Assembly: GCF_017308975.1 (NCBI RefSeq)
Contig: NZ_JADWPD010000001.1
Span: forward strand, 186,001-250,000
DNA: 64,000 nucleotides
From: Amycolatopsis sp. MtRt-6
GTDB lineage: Bacteria > Actinomycetota > Actinomycetes > Mycobacteriales > Pseudonocardiaceae
Reading direction: 5' to 3'
Every line of letters begins with the position of its first letter. The stretch's first letter is position 1. A model generated the notes under the pieces. The model was not told where the DNA came from. It searched no databases and saw only the letters and a list, made by a program, of their open reading frames with translations. The position numbers and the translations under genes are program-made. Of this stretch, positions 49,382 through 57,308 are shown one piece after another.

Positions 49382-50027
49382 CGAGCCCGGACTCGTAGGC
49401 CAGCACCACCAGCTGGGCGCGGTCGCGGGCGCCGATCTTCGTCATGATGCGGCTGACGTGGGTGCGCGCGGTCGCCGTCGAGATCACCAGGTGGGCGGCG
49501 ATTTCGTCGTTCGACATCCCGCCGGCGACCAGGCCGAGCACCTCGCGTTCGCGGTCGGTGATCTCGCGGACGGCGCTGGTGTCGATGCGCCGGTTCTCCG
49601 GCCGCCCGACGAACTCCTGGATCAACCGGCGGGTGACCGTCGGCGCCAGCAGCGCCTCCCCGCTCGCGACGACCCGCAGCGCGCGCAGCAGCTCGACCGG
49701 CTCGGTGTCCTTCAGCAGGAACCCGCTGGCACCCGCGCGCAGGGCTTCGTAGACGTACTCGTCGACGTCGAACGTGGTCAGGACCAGCACCTTCGTGCCG
49801 GTGAGGTCCGGGTGCGCGGTGATCCGGCGGGTTGCTTCGAGGCCGTCGACGCCGGGCATGCGGACGTCCATCACGACGATGTCCGGCTGGTGCTCGATCG
49901 CTCCGGCGACCGCCTGCTCGCCGTCACCGGCCTCGCCGACGACCTCGAAGCCGTCTTCGGTCTCCAGCAGCACGCGGAACCCGGCGCGGACCAGGACCTG
50001 GTCGTCGGCCAGCAGGACGCGGATCAT
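49359..50027 (-). CDS. NarL/LuxR-type response regulator
   Basis: A 222-residue regulator. Receiver domain (about 1-120): IRVLLADDQVLVRAG, phosphoacceptor Asp in IVVMDVRMPGVDG, and Lys in GFLLKDTEP. LuxR HTH (about 150-215): EITDREREVLGLVAGGMSNDEIAAHLVISTATARTHVSRIMTKIGARDR. ATG 50027 overlaps the kinase stop (ATGA at 50024-50027), so the pair is coupled. Confidence 0.94.
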   Translation of the reverse strand: MIRVLLADDQVLVRAGFRVLLETEDGFEVVGEAGDGEQAVAGAIEHQPDIVVMDVRMPGVDGLEATRRITAHPDLTGTKVLVLTTFDVDEYVYEALRAGASGFLLKDTEPVELLRALRVVASGEALLAPTVTRRLIQEFVGRPENRRIDTSAVREITDREREVLGLVAGGMSNDEIAAHLVISTATARTHVSRIMTKIGARDRAQLVVLAYESGLVTPRRPA

Positions 50028-51130
50028 GCTTCCCCCTCGATCGGTAGCTCGACGCACACTTCGAACCCGCCGTCGACCGGCCCGGCGGCGCACCGCCCGC
50101 CGAGCGCCGCGGCGCGCTCGCCCATGCCCCGGAGGCCGTGGCCCGGCATCGGCGGCGCGGTGCCGCGGCCGTCGTCACGCACCTTCATCGTGAGCACCCC
50201 GGGACGGCGTTCGAACCGGACGTCGACGTGGTCCGGCCGGTCGGCGTGCCGGACGACGTTGGTCAGCGACTCCTGCAGGATCCGGTAGGCGGCGGCGTCC
50301 ACCGGGGCCGGGAGGTCGCCGGGTTCGCCGTGGACCTCGACCGTGAGCCCGGCGTCGCGGGCGTGGTCCAGCAGCTCGCCGGCCTGGGCGAGGCTCGGCG
50401 CGGGTGCCTTGTCCTCCCCGGAGCGCAGCACGGCCAGGGTCGCGCGCAGGTCGTTCAGCGCGGACGCGCTGGCCGCCTTGATGTTGAGCAGGGCTTCCTT
50501 CGCCTGCTCGGGCCGCCGGTCGGCGACGTGCGCGGCGACGCCGGCCTGGACGTTGATCATCGCGAGGCTGTGCGCGACGACGTCGTGGACCTCGCGGGCG
50601 ATGCGCAGCCGTTCCTGCTCCGCGAGCCGGTGGCGGTGCTCGTCGGCCTGCGCGCGGCGGGCGGCGAGCGCGTCGAGCTGGTACCGGACGGCCGTGCCGA
50701 CGCCGATGACGGCGGTCAGCCAGACGACGAGGAACGCGGCGCCGACCGCCAGCTCGAACGACCCGGTGAGGACGACGTGCAGGACGTAGGCGGCGGCGAG
50801 CGCGGCCGCGCCGGTGCTGCCCGCGGTGAGCGGCCCGCGCTGGCGGGTCAGCACGAACAACGCGATGGTCGGTACCAGGATGACCGGCCCGCCGGGCAGG
50901 CCGGAGGCGTAGTAGCCGAACGCGGACGCGGCCGTGCCGAGGAAGAGCGTCAGCGGGAAGCGGTGGACGAGCAGCAGGGTCAGCCCGGTGGCGGCGAGCC
51001 ACGCGGCCGCGAGCGGAGTCATCGGCGCCGAGCCGGGCTGCCAGCGAGACGCACCGCTGGTCGCCCCCACCACGAACGCGGTGACGACGACGGCGCGCAC
51101 CACGCGCCCCACCCACGGCGACCATCCCAT
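50024..51130 (-). CDS. Sensor histidine kinase, NarX/DesK type (HisKA_3)
   Basis: A 368-residue kinase with about five hydrophobic segments (residues 10-145) and no large extracellular domain, as in DesK-like intramembrane sensors. The dimerisation domain carries ERLRIAREVHDVVAHSLAMINVQAG (phosphorylated His in EVHD), and the ATPase domain has LQESLTNVVRHA and GHGLRGMGERAAAL. It is coupled to the response regulator by ATGA. The signal is unknown; intramembrane sensors often detect envelope stress or lipid state. Start ATG 51130. Confidence 0.93.
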   Translation of the reverse strand: MGWSPWVGRVVRAVVVTAFVVGATSGASRWQPGSAPMTPLAAAWLAATGLTLLLVHRFPLTLFLGTAASAFGYYASGLPGGPVILVPTIALFVLTRQRGPLTAGSTGAAALAAAYVLHVVLTGSFELAVGAAFLVVWLTAVIGVGTAVRYQLDALAARRAQADEHRHRLAEQERLRIAREVHDVVAHSLAMINVQAGVAAHVADRRPEQAKEALLNIKAASASALNDLRATLAVLRSGEDKAPAPSLAQAGELLDHARDAGLTVEVHGEPGDLPAPVDAAAYRILQESLTNVVRHADRPDHVDVRFERRPGVLTMKVRDDGRGTAPPMPGHGLRGMGERAAALGGRCAAGPVDGGFEVCVELPIEGEA

Positions 51131-51197
51131 GCCGCGAAAGCTACCGGTCGCGGCCGGGCAGCGCGTCCGTCTCGGAGCGCATGGCCGGCGTACGTCG

Positions 51198-52031
51198 TCA
51201 GTCGAACGCGCGCGGCAGCTTCGCCGCCGTCTCCTCGTCGGCCGGGGTGTAGGTCGACATGGTGATCTCCGACCGGCGGCCGTGGTAGAGGTAGGTGAAG
51301 TTGAACTGGAGCAGCCCGACGTCCGGGTGCAGGTACCGCTTGGTGCGGATCGGCTCCGAGTTGACGTCGTGGTGCGGCCACAGCTCGGCGAACAGCGGCG
51401 ACTCGGCCTTGAGGCGCTTCACCAGCTGCTTCCACGCCGGCTCGGCGACGTGGTCGGCCATCGCCGCGCGGAAGGAGGCGATCACGCGCGGGATGTTCGC
51501 GTCCCAGTCGAGCATCCGCTTGCGCCATTCGGGGTTGAGCAGGCACTGGACCAGGGTGTTCCGGTCGCCGAACGGGATGGCGTCGACGTCGCCCATCAGC
51601 CAGGTGTACCCGCGGTTGTAGCCGAGCAGGTCGCAGCGGGCGTTGCGGATCGCGACCGGGTACGGCTCGAGCTTCTCGAGCATCAGCTCCATCGCGGGCG
51701 TGATGACCTGGCAGTCCTTCTCCCGCTCCGGCTCGGGCGCCCCGGCCAGGCGGAAGAGGTGGACGTGCTCGTGCGGGTCGAGCCGCAGGGTGCGGGCGAT
51801 CGCCTGCAGGACCTGCTCCGACGCGTTGATGTCGCGGCCCTGCTCGAGCCAGGTGTACCAGGTGACCCCGACGCCGGCGAGCTGCGCGACCTCTTCGCGG
51901 CGCAGCCCCGGCGTCCGGCGGCGGCCCACGATCGGGAGGCCGACCTGCTCGGGCGTGATCCGCTCGCGACGGCTGCGCAGGAACCGCGCGAGCTCTTGGC
52001 GGCGGAGGCCGGATTCGACGGCGGTGGTCAT
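51198..52031 (-). CDS. MmyB-like XRE-family regulator
   Basis: A 277-residue regulator. An N-terminal XRE HTH (about 10-80: LARFLRSRRERITPEQVGLP...RTPGLRREEVAQLAGVGVTWYTWLEQGRDINASEQVLQAIARTLRL) is followed by an MmyB-type ligand domain (about 105-270: YPVAIRNARCDLLGYNRGYTWLMG..., SPLFAELWPHHDV). This class in actinobacteria often represses a neighbouring oxidoreductase or exporter. It is divergent from a DHA2 exporter with palindromes in the gap. ATG 52031 lacks a strong ribosome-binding site. Confidence 0.92.
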   Translation of the reverse strand: MTTAVESGLRRQELARFLRSRRERITPEQVGLPIVGRRRTPGLRREEVAQLAGVGVTWYTWLEQGRDINASEQVLQAIARTLRLDPHEHVHLFRLAGAPEPEREKDCQVITPAMELMLEKLEPYPVAIRNARCDLLGYNRGYTWLMGDVDAIPFGDRNTLVQCLLNPEWRKRMLDWDANIPRVIASFRAAMADHVAEPAWKQLVKRLKAESPLFAELWPHHDVNSEPIRTKRYLHPDVGLLQFNFTYLYHGRRSEITMSTYTPADEETAAKLPRAFD

Positions 52032-52055
52032 GGTGCCAGGATGACACGCTCCCGA

Positions 52056-52108
52056 ACCTGGTACCAGGTAGTGGCCAATACCTGGATAACCAGCAACTGG
52101 TACCAGTT
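52056..52108. promoter_or_regulatory. Paired CTGGTACCAG operators in the regulator/exporter gap
   Basis: ACCTGGTACCAGGT (52056-52069) and AACTGGTACCAGTT (52095-52108) are perfect 14-bp palindromes with the same core, 39 bases apart centre to centre. A weaker CTGG-ATAA-CCAG dyad lies between them (52082-52093). Confidence 0.75.
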
Positions 52109-52133
52109 TAAATTCGGGTTGATCGTAGTACTC

Positions 52134-53558
52134 ATGACCACGACCGAACTTGCGCCGAACACCCCCGGCGCCCCGGACCGGCCGGGACTGACCCCCGCCG
52201 GCCTGGTCACCGTGCTGCTGGGGGCAGCACTGCCGATCATCGACTTCTTCATCGTCAACGTCGCGCTGCCGACGATCGATGCCGACCTCCACGCGTCCAC
52301 CGCCACCCTGGAGCTGGTGGTGGCCGCCTACGGCATCGCGTACGCGGTGCTGCTCGTGGTCGGCGGCCGCCTCGGCGACTCGTTCGGCAGGCGGCGGCTG
52401 TTCATCGCGGGCCTCTGGCTGTTCACGCTGACGTCCCTGGCCTGCGGGATCGCCCCGACAGCGGGCACGCTGGTGGTGGCCCGTGCCGCGCAGGGGGCGG
52501 CGTCGGCCCTGCTGCTGCCGCAGGTGCTTTCGATCATCCAGGCGGCGACCTCGGGTGAGAAGCGGTCGCGCGCGCTCGGCCTGTTCGGCGCGACGGGCGG
52601 CATCTCGACGGTGGTGGGCCAACTGCTCGGCGGCGCGCTGGTGGCCGCGGACCTGTGGGGCACCGGCTGGCGGCCGATCTTCCTGGTCAACGTCCCGATC
52701 GGCCTGGTGGTGCTCGTGATGGCCCGCAAACTGCCGGAGAGCCGCGCGCACAACCCGCTGGGCGTCGACCGGCTGGGCACGGTGCTGCTGGCCGTGACGC
52801 TGCTGTCGTTGCTGGTGCCGTTGATGGAGGGCCGGGCGCTGGGCTGGCCGGTGTGGACGATCGCGCTGCTGGTCGTGGCGCCGTTCGCCGCGGCGGCGTT
52901 CGTGCACGTCGAACGCCGTCTGGAGCGCCGCGGGGGAACGCCGCTGCTGCCGCCGTCGGTGATGCGGCTGCCGAGCGTGCGGCGCGGGCTGATGGTGGCG
53001 GTGCCGTTCTTCGGCGCGTTCGGCTCCTTCATGTTCGTGTTCGCGATGACGCTGCAGGAGGGCCTGCACTTCGGCCCGCTGGGCGCGGGTGGCGCGCTGA
53101 CGCCGCTGGCCGTCGCGTACTTCACGGTGTCGATGCTGAGCAGCCGCCTGGTGGCGCGCTACGGCCAGAAGGTCGTGCCGATCGGCGGCGCGATCACGGC
53201 GACGGGCATGGTGGCGCTGCTGTGCACGACGCTGTCGACGTGGCCGCACGTGACGATCCTCGACCTGGCGCCGTCGATGGTGGCGATCGGTGTCGGCAAC
53301 GCACTGGCGATGACGACGTTGTTCCGGATCGTGCTGTCCCACGTGCCGACGGACCTGGCCGGTGTCGGGTCGGGCGTGATGACGACCAACCAGCAGACGG
53401 CGCTGGCGCTCGGCGTGGCGACGCTGGGCAGTCTCTACGCGGCGCTTTCGGGTTCGCTGGGGAGCCGTGACGCGTTCGCGCTGGTGATCGGGCTGGTGGC
53501 GGTGCTGGCGGCGATCGTCGCCGTCACCGGACGGCGGCTGCCGGACCCGCGAGTGTAG
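52134..53558 (+). CDS. DHA2-family MFS exporter
   Basis: A 474-residue transporter with about 14 hydrophobic segments. IIDFFIVNVALPTID is the helix-1 DHA2 signature, GGRLGDSFGRRRLFI is motif A and GATGGISTVVGQLLGGAL is motif C of antiporters. Substrate unknown; drugs or toxic metabolites are typical. ATG 52134 was chosen as the first Met of the family's N-terminus. It is probably repressed by the divergent MmyB-like protein through the CTGGTACCAG sites. Confidence 0.92.
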   Translation: MTTTELAPNTPGAPDRPGLTPAGLVTVLLGAALPIIDFFIVNVALPTIDADLHASTATLELVVAAYGIAYAVLLVVGGRLGDSFGRRRLFIAGLWLFTLTSLACGIAPTAGTLVVARAAQGAASALLLPQVLSIIQAATSGEKRSRALGLFGATGGISTVVGQLLGGALVAADLWGTGWRPIFLVNVPIGLVVLVMARKLPESRAHNPLGVDRLGTVLLAVTLLSLLVPLMEGRALGWPVWTIALLVVAPFAAAAFVHVERRLERRGGTPLLPPSVMRLPSVRRGLMVAVPFFGAFGSFMFVFAMTLQEGLHFGPLGAGGALTPLAVAYFTVSMLSSRLVARYGQKVVPIGGAITATGMVALLCTTLSTWPHVTILDLAPSMVAIGVGNALAMTTLFRIVLSHVPTDLAGVGSGVMTTNQQTALALGVATLGSLYAALSGSLGSRDAFALVIGLVAVLAAIVAVTGRRLPDPRV

Positions 53559-53610
53559 AAATCCGGAATTCACCCGTCGGAAAAACCGGCCGCCGGACGA
53601 CTATGAAGGT

Positions 53611-54135
53611 GTGACGGAACCTCGGGTGCGACCGGACCCGGCCTTCGCGCTGCTCGGGCTGTACGAGACGGCCCTGCCGGAGGTCTACGGGTACCTGCTG
53701 TCCCGGTGCGGTGACCGCACGCTCGCCGAGGAGCTGACGTCCGAGACGTTCCTCGGGGCGGTCGCCGCCTGTCGCAAGGAGTACGCGCCTTCGGTGAACA
53801 CCGGGTGGCTGATCGGCGTGGCCCGGCACAAGCTCGCCGACCACTGGCGCCGCCTGGAACGCGAGGAACGCGGCCTGCGGCTCGTCCACGACAGCGAGCC
53901 GGACGTCGACGACCCGTGGGACGAGCAGCTCGACGCTCTGCGCGCCAGACAGGTGCTCGGCTCGCTCGGGCCGCACCACCGGGCCGCGCTGACCCTGCGG
54001 TACGTCGACGGCCTCGGGGTGCCCGAGGTCGCCGGCCACCTGGGGCGGAGCGTGCACGCGACCGAGGCGTTGCTGGTGCGGGCCCGCGCCGCGTTCCGGC
54101 GTGCCTACGAGGAGAAGGAGGGTCGCGATGCCTGA
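53611..54135 (+). CDS. ECF-family sigma factor coupled to a VOC protein
   Basis: A 174-residue ECF sigma factor. Region 2 lies at about 15-85 (LLGLYETALPEVYGYLLSRCGDRTLAEELTSETFLGAVAA...TGWLIGVARHKLADHWRRL), and region 4 at about 110-165 (LGSLGPHHRAALTLRYVDGLGVPEVAGHLGRSVHATEALLVRARAAFRRAY). It starts at GTG 53611 after GAAGGT. The next gene begins inside its last codons (8-base overlap), so the VOC protein is translated with it. Confidence 0.9.
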   Translation: MTEPRVRPDPAFALLGLYETALPEVYGYLLSRCGDRTLAEELTSETFLGAVAACRKEYAPSVNTGWLIGVARHKLADHWRRLEREERGLRLVHDSEPDVDDPWDEQLDALRARQVLGSLGPHHRAALTLRYVDGLGVPEVAGHLGRSVHATEALLVRARAAFRRAYEEKEGRDA

Positions 54136-55006
54136 GCCTTTCGACGCGCTTCGCCGTCCCTCCGAGCGGGTGGCGCCGGACCCGGATTTCGCCGCCGAAC
54201 TGCGCGACAACCTGCGTCGCCTGATCTTGAACGGAGCCGAAATGACGACCACTGCCGCCCCCGCTGCCACCGCTTCCCTGCGTTCGCTGACGCCGTACCT
54301 GGCGGTTTCCGACGCCCGCGCGGCACTCGACTTCTACGTCGAGGTCTTCGGCGCGGTCCGCCGCGGCGAGCCGATGCTCATGGACGACGGCCGCGTCGGG
54401 CACGCGGAGCTGGCCATCGGCGACGCCGTGCTGATGCTTGCCGAGGAGTACCCGGAGATCGGCCACGTGGCATCGCGGGAGGGGGGCGCGTCGGTGCGGG
54501 TGGAGGTGCCGGACGTCGATGTTTCGGTGGCCCGCGCGCTGGAACTGGGCGCGACGCTGATCCGCGCGGTGAGCGATTCGCCGTACGGCCGCGGCGGCTC
54601 GTTCCGCGACCCGTTCGGCCAGCGCTGGCTGGTTTCGCAGGCGGCGACGCCGGCCGCGGGCCCGAAGCCCGCCCGGCACGGCGAAGCCATGTACTTCACG
54701 TTCCAGGTCCCGGCAGCCGCGCCGGCGAAGGAGTTCTACGGCGCGGTGCTGGGCTGGCAGTTCACGCCGGGCTCGGCGCCGGACGCGTGGGGGTTCGCGG
54801 GGCCTGGTCTCGAAGGCGGGTTGTGGGCCGGGGACCGGCAGGTGGGCTGGAAGCTGATGTACGCGGTGGACGACCTGGAGGCGGCGTTGGCGCGGGTGCG
54901 GGAGCAGGGCGGCCAGGCGGGCGAAGTGGAGCACCACCCGTACGGGATCACCGCGGACTGCACGGACAACCAGGGCATCGAGTTCTGGCTGTGGGAGAAG
55001 CCCTAA
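54128..55006 (+). CDS. Double-VOC protein with an ECF-associated N-terminal peptide
   Basis: A 292-residue protein. Residues 1 to about 38 (EPFDALRRPSERVAPDPDFAAELRDNLRRLI) form a short amphipathic segment of a type I recall on several proteins encoded right after actinobacterial ECF sigma genes. Two glyoxalase/bleomycin-type VOC domains follow: about 55-175 (LTPYLAVSDARAALDFYVEVFGA, FRDPFGQRWLVSQ) and about 185-290 (MYFTFQVPAAAPAKEFYGAVLGW, NQGIEFWLWEKP). Likely a ligand-binding or detoxification protein that may also touch the sigma factor. It overlaps the sigma gene by 8 bases and the convergent gamma-glutamyltransferase stop by 4. Confidence 0.87.
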   Translation: MPEPFDALRRPSERVAPDPDFAAELRDNLRRLILNGAEMTTTAAPAATASLRSLTPYLAVSDARAALDFYVEVFGAVRRGEPMLMDDGRVGHAELAIGDAVLMLAEEYPEIGHVASREGGASVRVEVPDVDVSVARALELGATLIRAVSDSPYGRGGSFRDPFGQRWLVSQAATPAAGPKPARHGEAMYFTFQVPAAAPAKEFYGAVLGWQFTPGSAPDAWGFAGPGLEGGLWAGDRQVGWKLMYAVDDLEAALARVREQGGQAGEVEHHPYGITADCTDNQGIEFWLWEKP

Positions 55007-56769
55007 CGGCCCGCCGCGTAACCCTGCATGCCGCGGGCGTTGGCCGCGGCCCGCAGGACACCCTCGGTGCGGGAGACCGCCGAGAGGCGGCCCAGCGCCC
55101 AGTCGCCCGCGTCCACGACCTGGTGGCCGCGGGCGCGCAGGGCGTCCAAAGTGGACGCTCCCAGCCGGGACTCTGCCACCAGCTCACGCGGGTTCCACGA
55201 GCGCGGGTAGAACGAGCTGGGGAACGCCGTCGTGTGCCAGGCCGGGCTGTCGATCGACTCCTGGAGGTTCAGGCCGCCGTAGACGTGCGCGAGCCAGAAG
55301 CACAGCTGCCACTGGTCCTGCTGGTCGCCGCCCGGGGTGCCGAAGGCCAGCGTCGGGACCCCGTCGCGCAGGGCCAGCGACGGCGACAGCGTGATGCGCG
55401 GGCGCTTGCGCGGGGCCAGTGAGTTCGGCAGGCCCTGCTCCAGCCAGAACATCTGCCCGCGCGAGTCGAGGCAGAAGCCCAGGGACGGGATCGCCGGGCT
55501 GGACTGCAGCCAGCCGCCGGACGGCGTCAACGAGACCAGGTTGCCCGCCGCGTCGGCGACGTCGAGGTGGACCGTGTCGCCGCGGGTCTGGCCCTGGGGG
55601 CCGACCGTCGGCTCGCCCGTGGCGCCGTCGCCCGCCTCGATGCCCTGCAGGGAGTCCAGGATCGCCGGGAGGCGGGCCGGGCCGCGGGCGTCGCCCGGGC
55701 GCAGGTCGGGGGACGCCGTGTCGGTGATCAGCGCGCGCCGGGCGTCGGTGTACGACGGCGAAAGCAGCACGTCCAAGGGCACGTCGGTGTCGCCGTACCA
55801 GGCCTCGCGGTCCGCGAAGGCCAGCTTCGCCGCTTCGGTCGCCAGGTGCACCGTGCGCTCCGAAGGCACGCCGTCCACATAGGACAGCTCGTCGCGGAAC
55901 CCGTGCAGCAACAGTGCCTGCTGGAGCAGCGCCGGTCCCTGCGTCCAGCCACCCATCTTGACCAGGCGCCAGTCGCCGACGTCCACGGCCGCCGGGTCCT
56001 CGTACGACGCCGACCACGACGCCAGGTCGTCACCGGTCAGCAGGCCCGCGTGGTCGCGACCCGAGTCGTCGCGGAACGCCCGGCGGCTGAACTCGTCGAT
56101 CGCCTCCGCGACGAAGCCCTGCGACCAGGCCCGGCGGCCGGCGTCGATCTGCGCTTCGCGGCCCGAGACGGACTCCGCCTCGCGCAGCAGCCGTTCCCAC
56201 GTGTCCGCCAGCGCAGGGTTCCGGTGCAGGCCCGACGCCGGCTTCCCGTCCGGCATCCAGAGCGCGGCCGACGTCGGCCAGTGCTCGGTGAACAGCCGCG
56301 AGACGGCGCGGATCGTGTCGCCGACCCGCGACACCAGCGGGACGCCGTTGCGGGCGTAGCCGATGGCGTACTTGAGTACCTCGCGAAGCGGCTTCGTGCC
56401 GTAGTCGCGAAGCAGCAGCAGCCAGCCGTCCCAGGCACCCGGCACGGTGGCCGGGAGCAGGCCGCTGCCCGGGATCAGGTCCAGCCCGAGCGACGCGAAG
56501 TGCTCCGGCGTGGCCCCCGCGGGCGACGGGCCCTGGCTCGCCAGCGCCCGCGGGGTCGGGTCGTCCGCCGTCACGAAGAGGCCGGGCACCTGCCCCGCCG
56601 GACCGCACAGGTGCGGCTCGGCGACCTGCAGGACGAAGCCGGCGGCGACCGCCGCGTCGAACGCGTTGCCGCCGTCTTCCAGCACCGCCATCCCGGTGGC
56701 CGAAGCCAGCCAGTGCGTCGACGCCACCATCCCGAAGGTGCCGGTCAGCTCCGGCCTCGTCGTGAACAT
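55003..56769 (-). CDS. Gamma-glutamyltransferase family protein
   Basis: A 588-residue Ntn-hydrolase of the gamma-glutamyltransferase family, cut autocatalytically into two chains. FGMVASTHWLASATGMAVLEDGGNAFDAAVAAGFVLQVAEPHLCG is the N-terminal signature. The new N-terminus of the small chain is the Thr in RGDTVHLDVADAAGN; the usual second Thr (TTH) is Val here. SLTPSGGWLQSSP and FGTPGGDQQDQ complete the site. No signal peptide is visible, so it may be cytoplasmic. A mycothiol-using organism rarely needs glutathione breakdown, so other gamma-glutamyl or acyl substrates are likely. Stop overlaps the VOC gene stop (CTAA). Confidence 0.9.
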   Translation of the reverse strand: MFTTRPELTGTFGMVASTHWLASATGMAVLEDGGNAFDAAVAAGFVLQVAEPHLCGPAGQVPGLFVTADDPTPRALASQGPSPAGATPEHFASLGLDLIPGSGLLPATVPGAWDGWLLLLRDYGTKPLREVLKYAIGYARNGVPLVSRVGDTIRAVSRLFTEHWPTSAALWMPDGKPASGLHRNPALADTWERLLREAESVSGREAQIDAGRRAWSQGFVAEAIDEFSRRAFRDDSGRDHAGLLTGDDLASWSASYEDPAAVDVGDWRLVKMGGWTQGPALLQQALLLHGFRDELSYVDGVPSERTVHLATEAAKLAFADREAWYGDTDVPLDVLLSPSYTDARRALITDTASPDLRPGDARGPARLPAILDSLQGIEAGDGATGEPTVGPQGQTRGDTVHLDVADAAGNLVSLTPSGGWLQSSPAIPSLGFCLDSRGQMFWLEQGLPNSLAPRKRPRITLSPSLALRDGVPTLAFGTPGGDQQDQWQLCFWLAHVYGGLNLQESIDSPAWHTTAFPSSFYPRSWNPRELVAESRLGASTLDALRARGHQVVDAGDWALGRLSAVSRTEGVLRAAANARGMQGYAAGR

Positions 56770-56796
56770 GCCCCGATAGTACGCAACGCTAACGAA

Positions 56797-57207
56797 CTAC
56801 CAAGTGTTCGGACGGCGGCGGTCCGGCTCGTACGGCTGCGTGATGATTTCCATCCCGTTCCCGCCGGGATCGAGGAAATAGACACCACGGCCACCGTGGT
56901 TGTGGTTGATTTCGCCGACCTGCTTCCCCATCGGGTCGGCGTGGTAGGTCACGCCCGTTTCGACGAGCCGCGCGAAGACGGCGTCGAAGTCGTCCTCCGG
57001 GATCAGGAAGCAGTAGTGCTGCAGGCGCAGGTCCTCTTCGGGGATGGTCGCGAAGTCCAGCCGGACGCCGTTGCGCGTCTCGACGGGGATGAACGGACCC
57101 CATTCCTCGCCGACTTCGAGGCCGAGCAGGTTCGCCAGGAATTCGGCGGATTCCCGGTTGTTCCGGGACGGGACGATCAAATGGTTCAACTCAACGGAAA
57201 CTGACAC
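56797..57207 (-). CDS. VOC-family protein (glyoxalase/dioxygenase fold)
   Basis: A 136-residue single VOC domain. VELNHLIVPSRNNRESAEFLANLLGLEV is the first beta-alpha-beta module with a metal-ligand His, LQHYCFLIPEDDFDAVFARL the second with another His, and GGRGVYFLDPGGNGMEIIT supplies the terminal Glu ligand. All three metal positions are therefore conserved. Substrate unknown. GTG 57207 has GGAGG about 10 bases upstream. Confidence 0.9.
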   Translation of the reverse strand: MSVSVELNHLIVPSRNNRESAEFLANLLGLEVGEEWGPFIPVETRNGVRLDFATIPEEDLRLQHYCFLIPEDDFDAVFARLVETGVTYHADPMGKQVGEINHNHGGRGVYFLDPGGNGMEIITQPYEPDRRRPNTW

Positions 57208-57308
57208 GGTTGAAATGCCTCCACGGGCACTCCCGCCACCTCCATGCCTCACCCAGCCGGTGACCGACACGCGATGCCGTACCGATCACCCTAGCGGGCG
57301 AGCCACGA

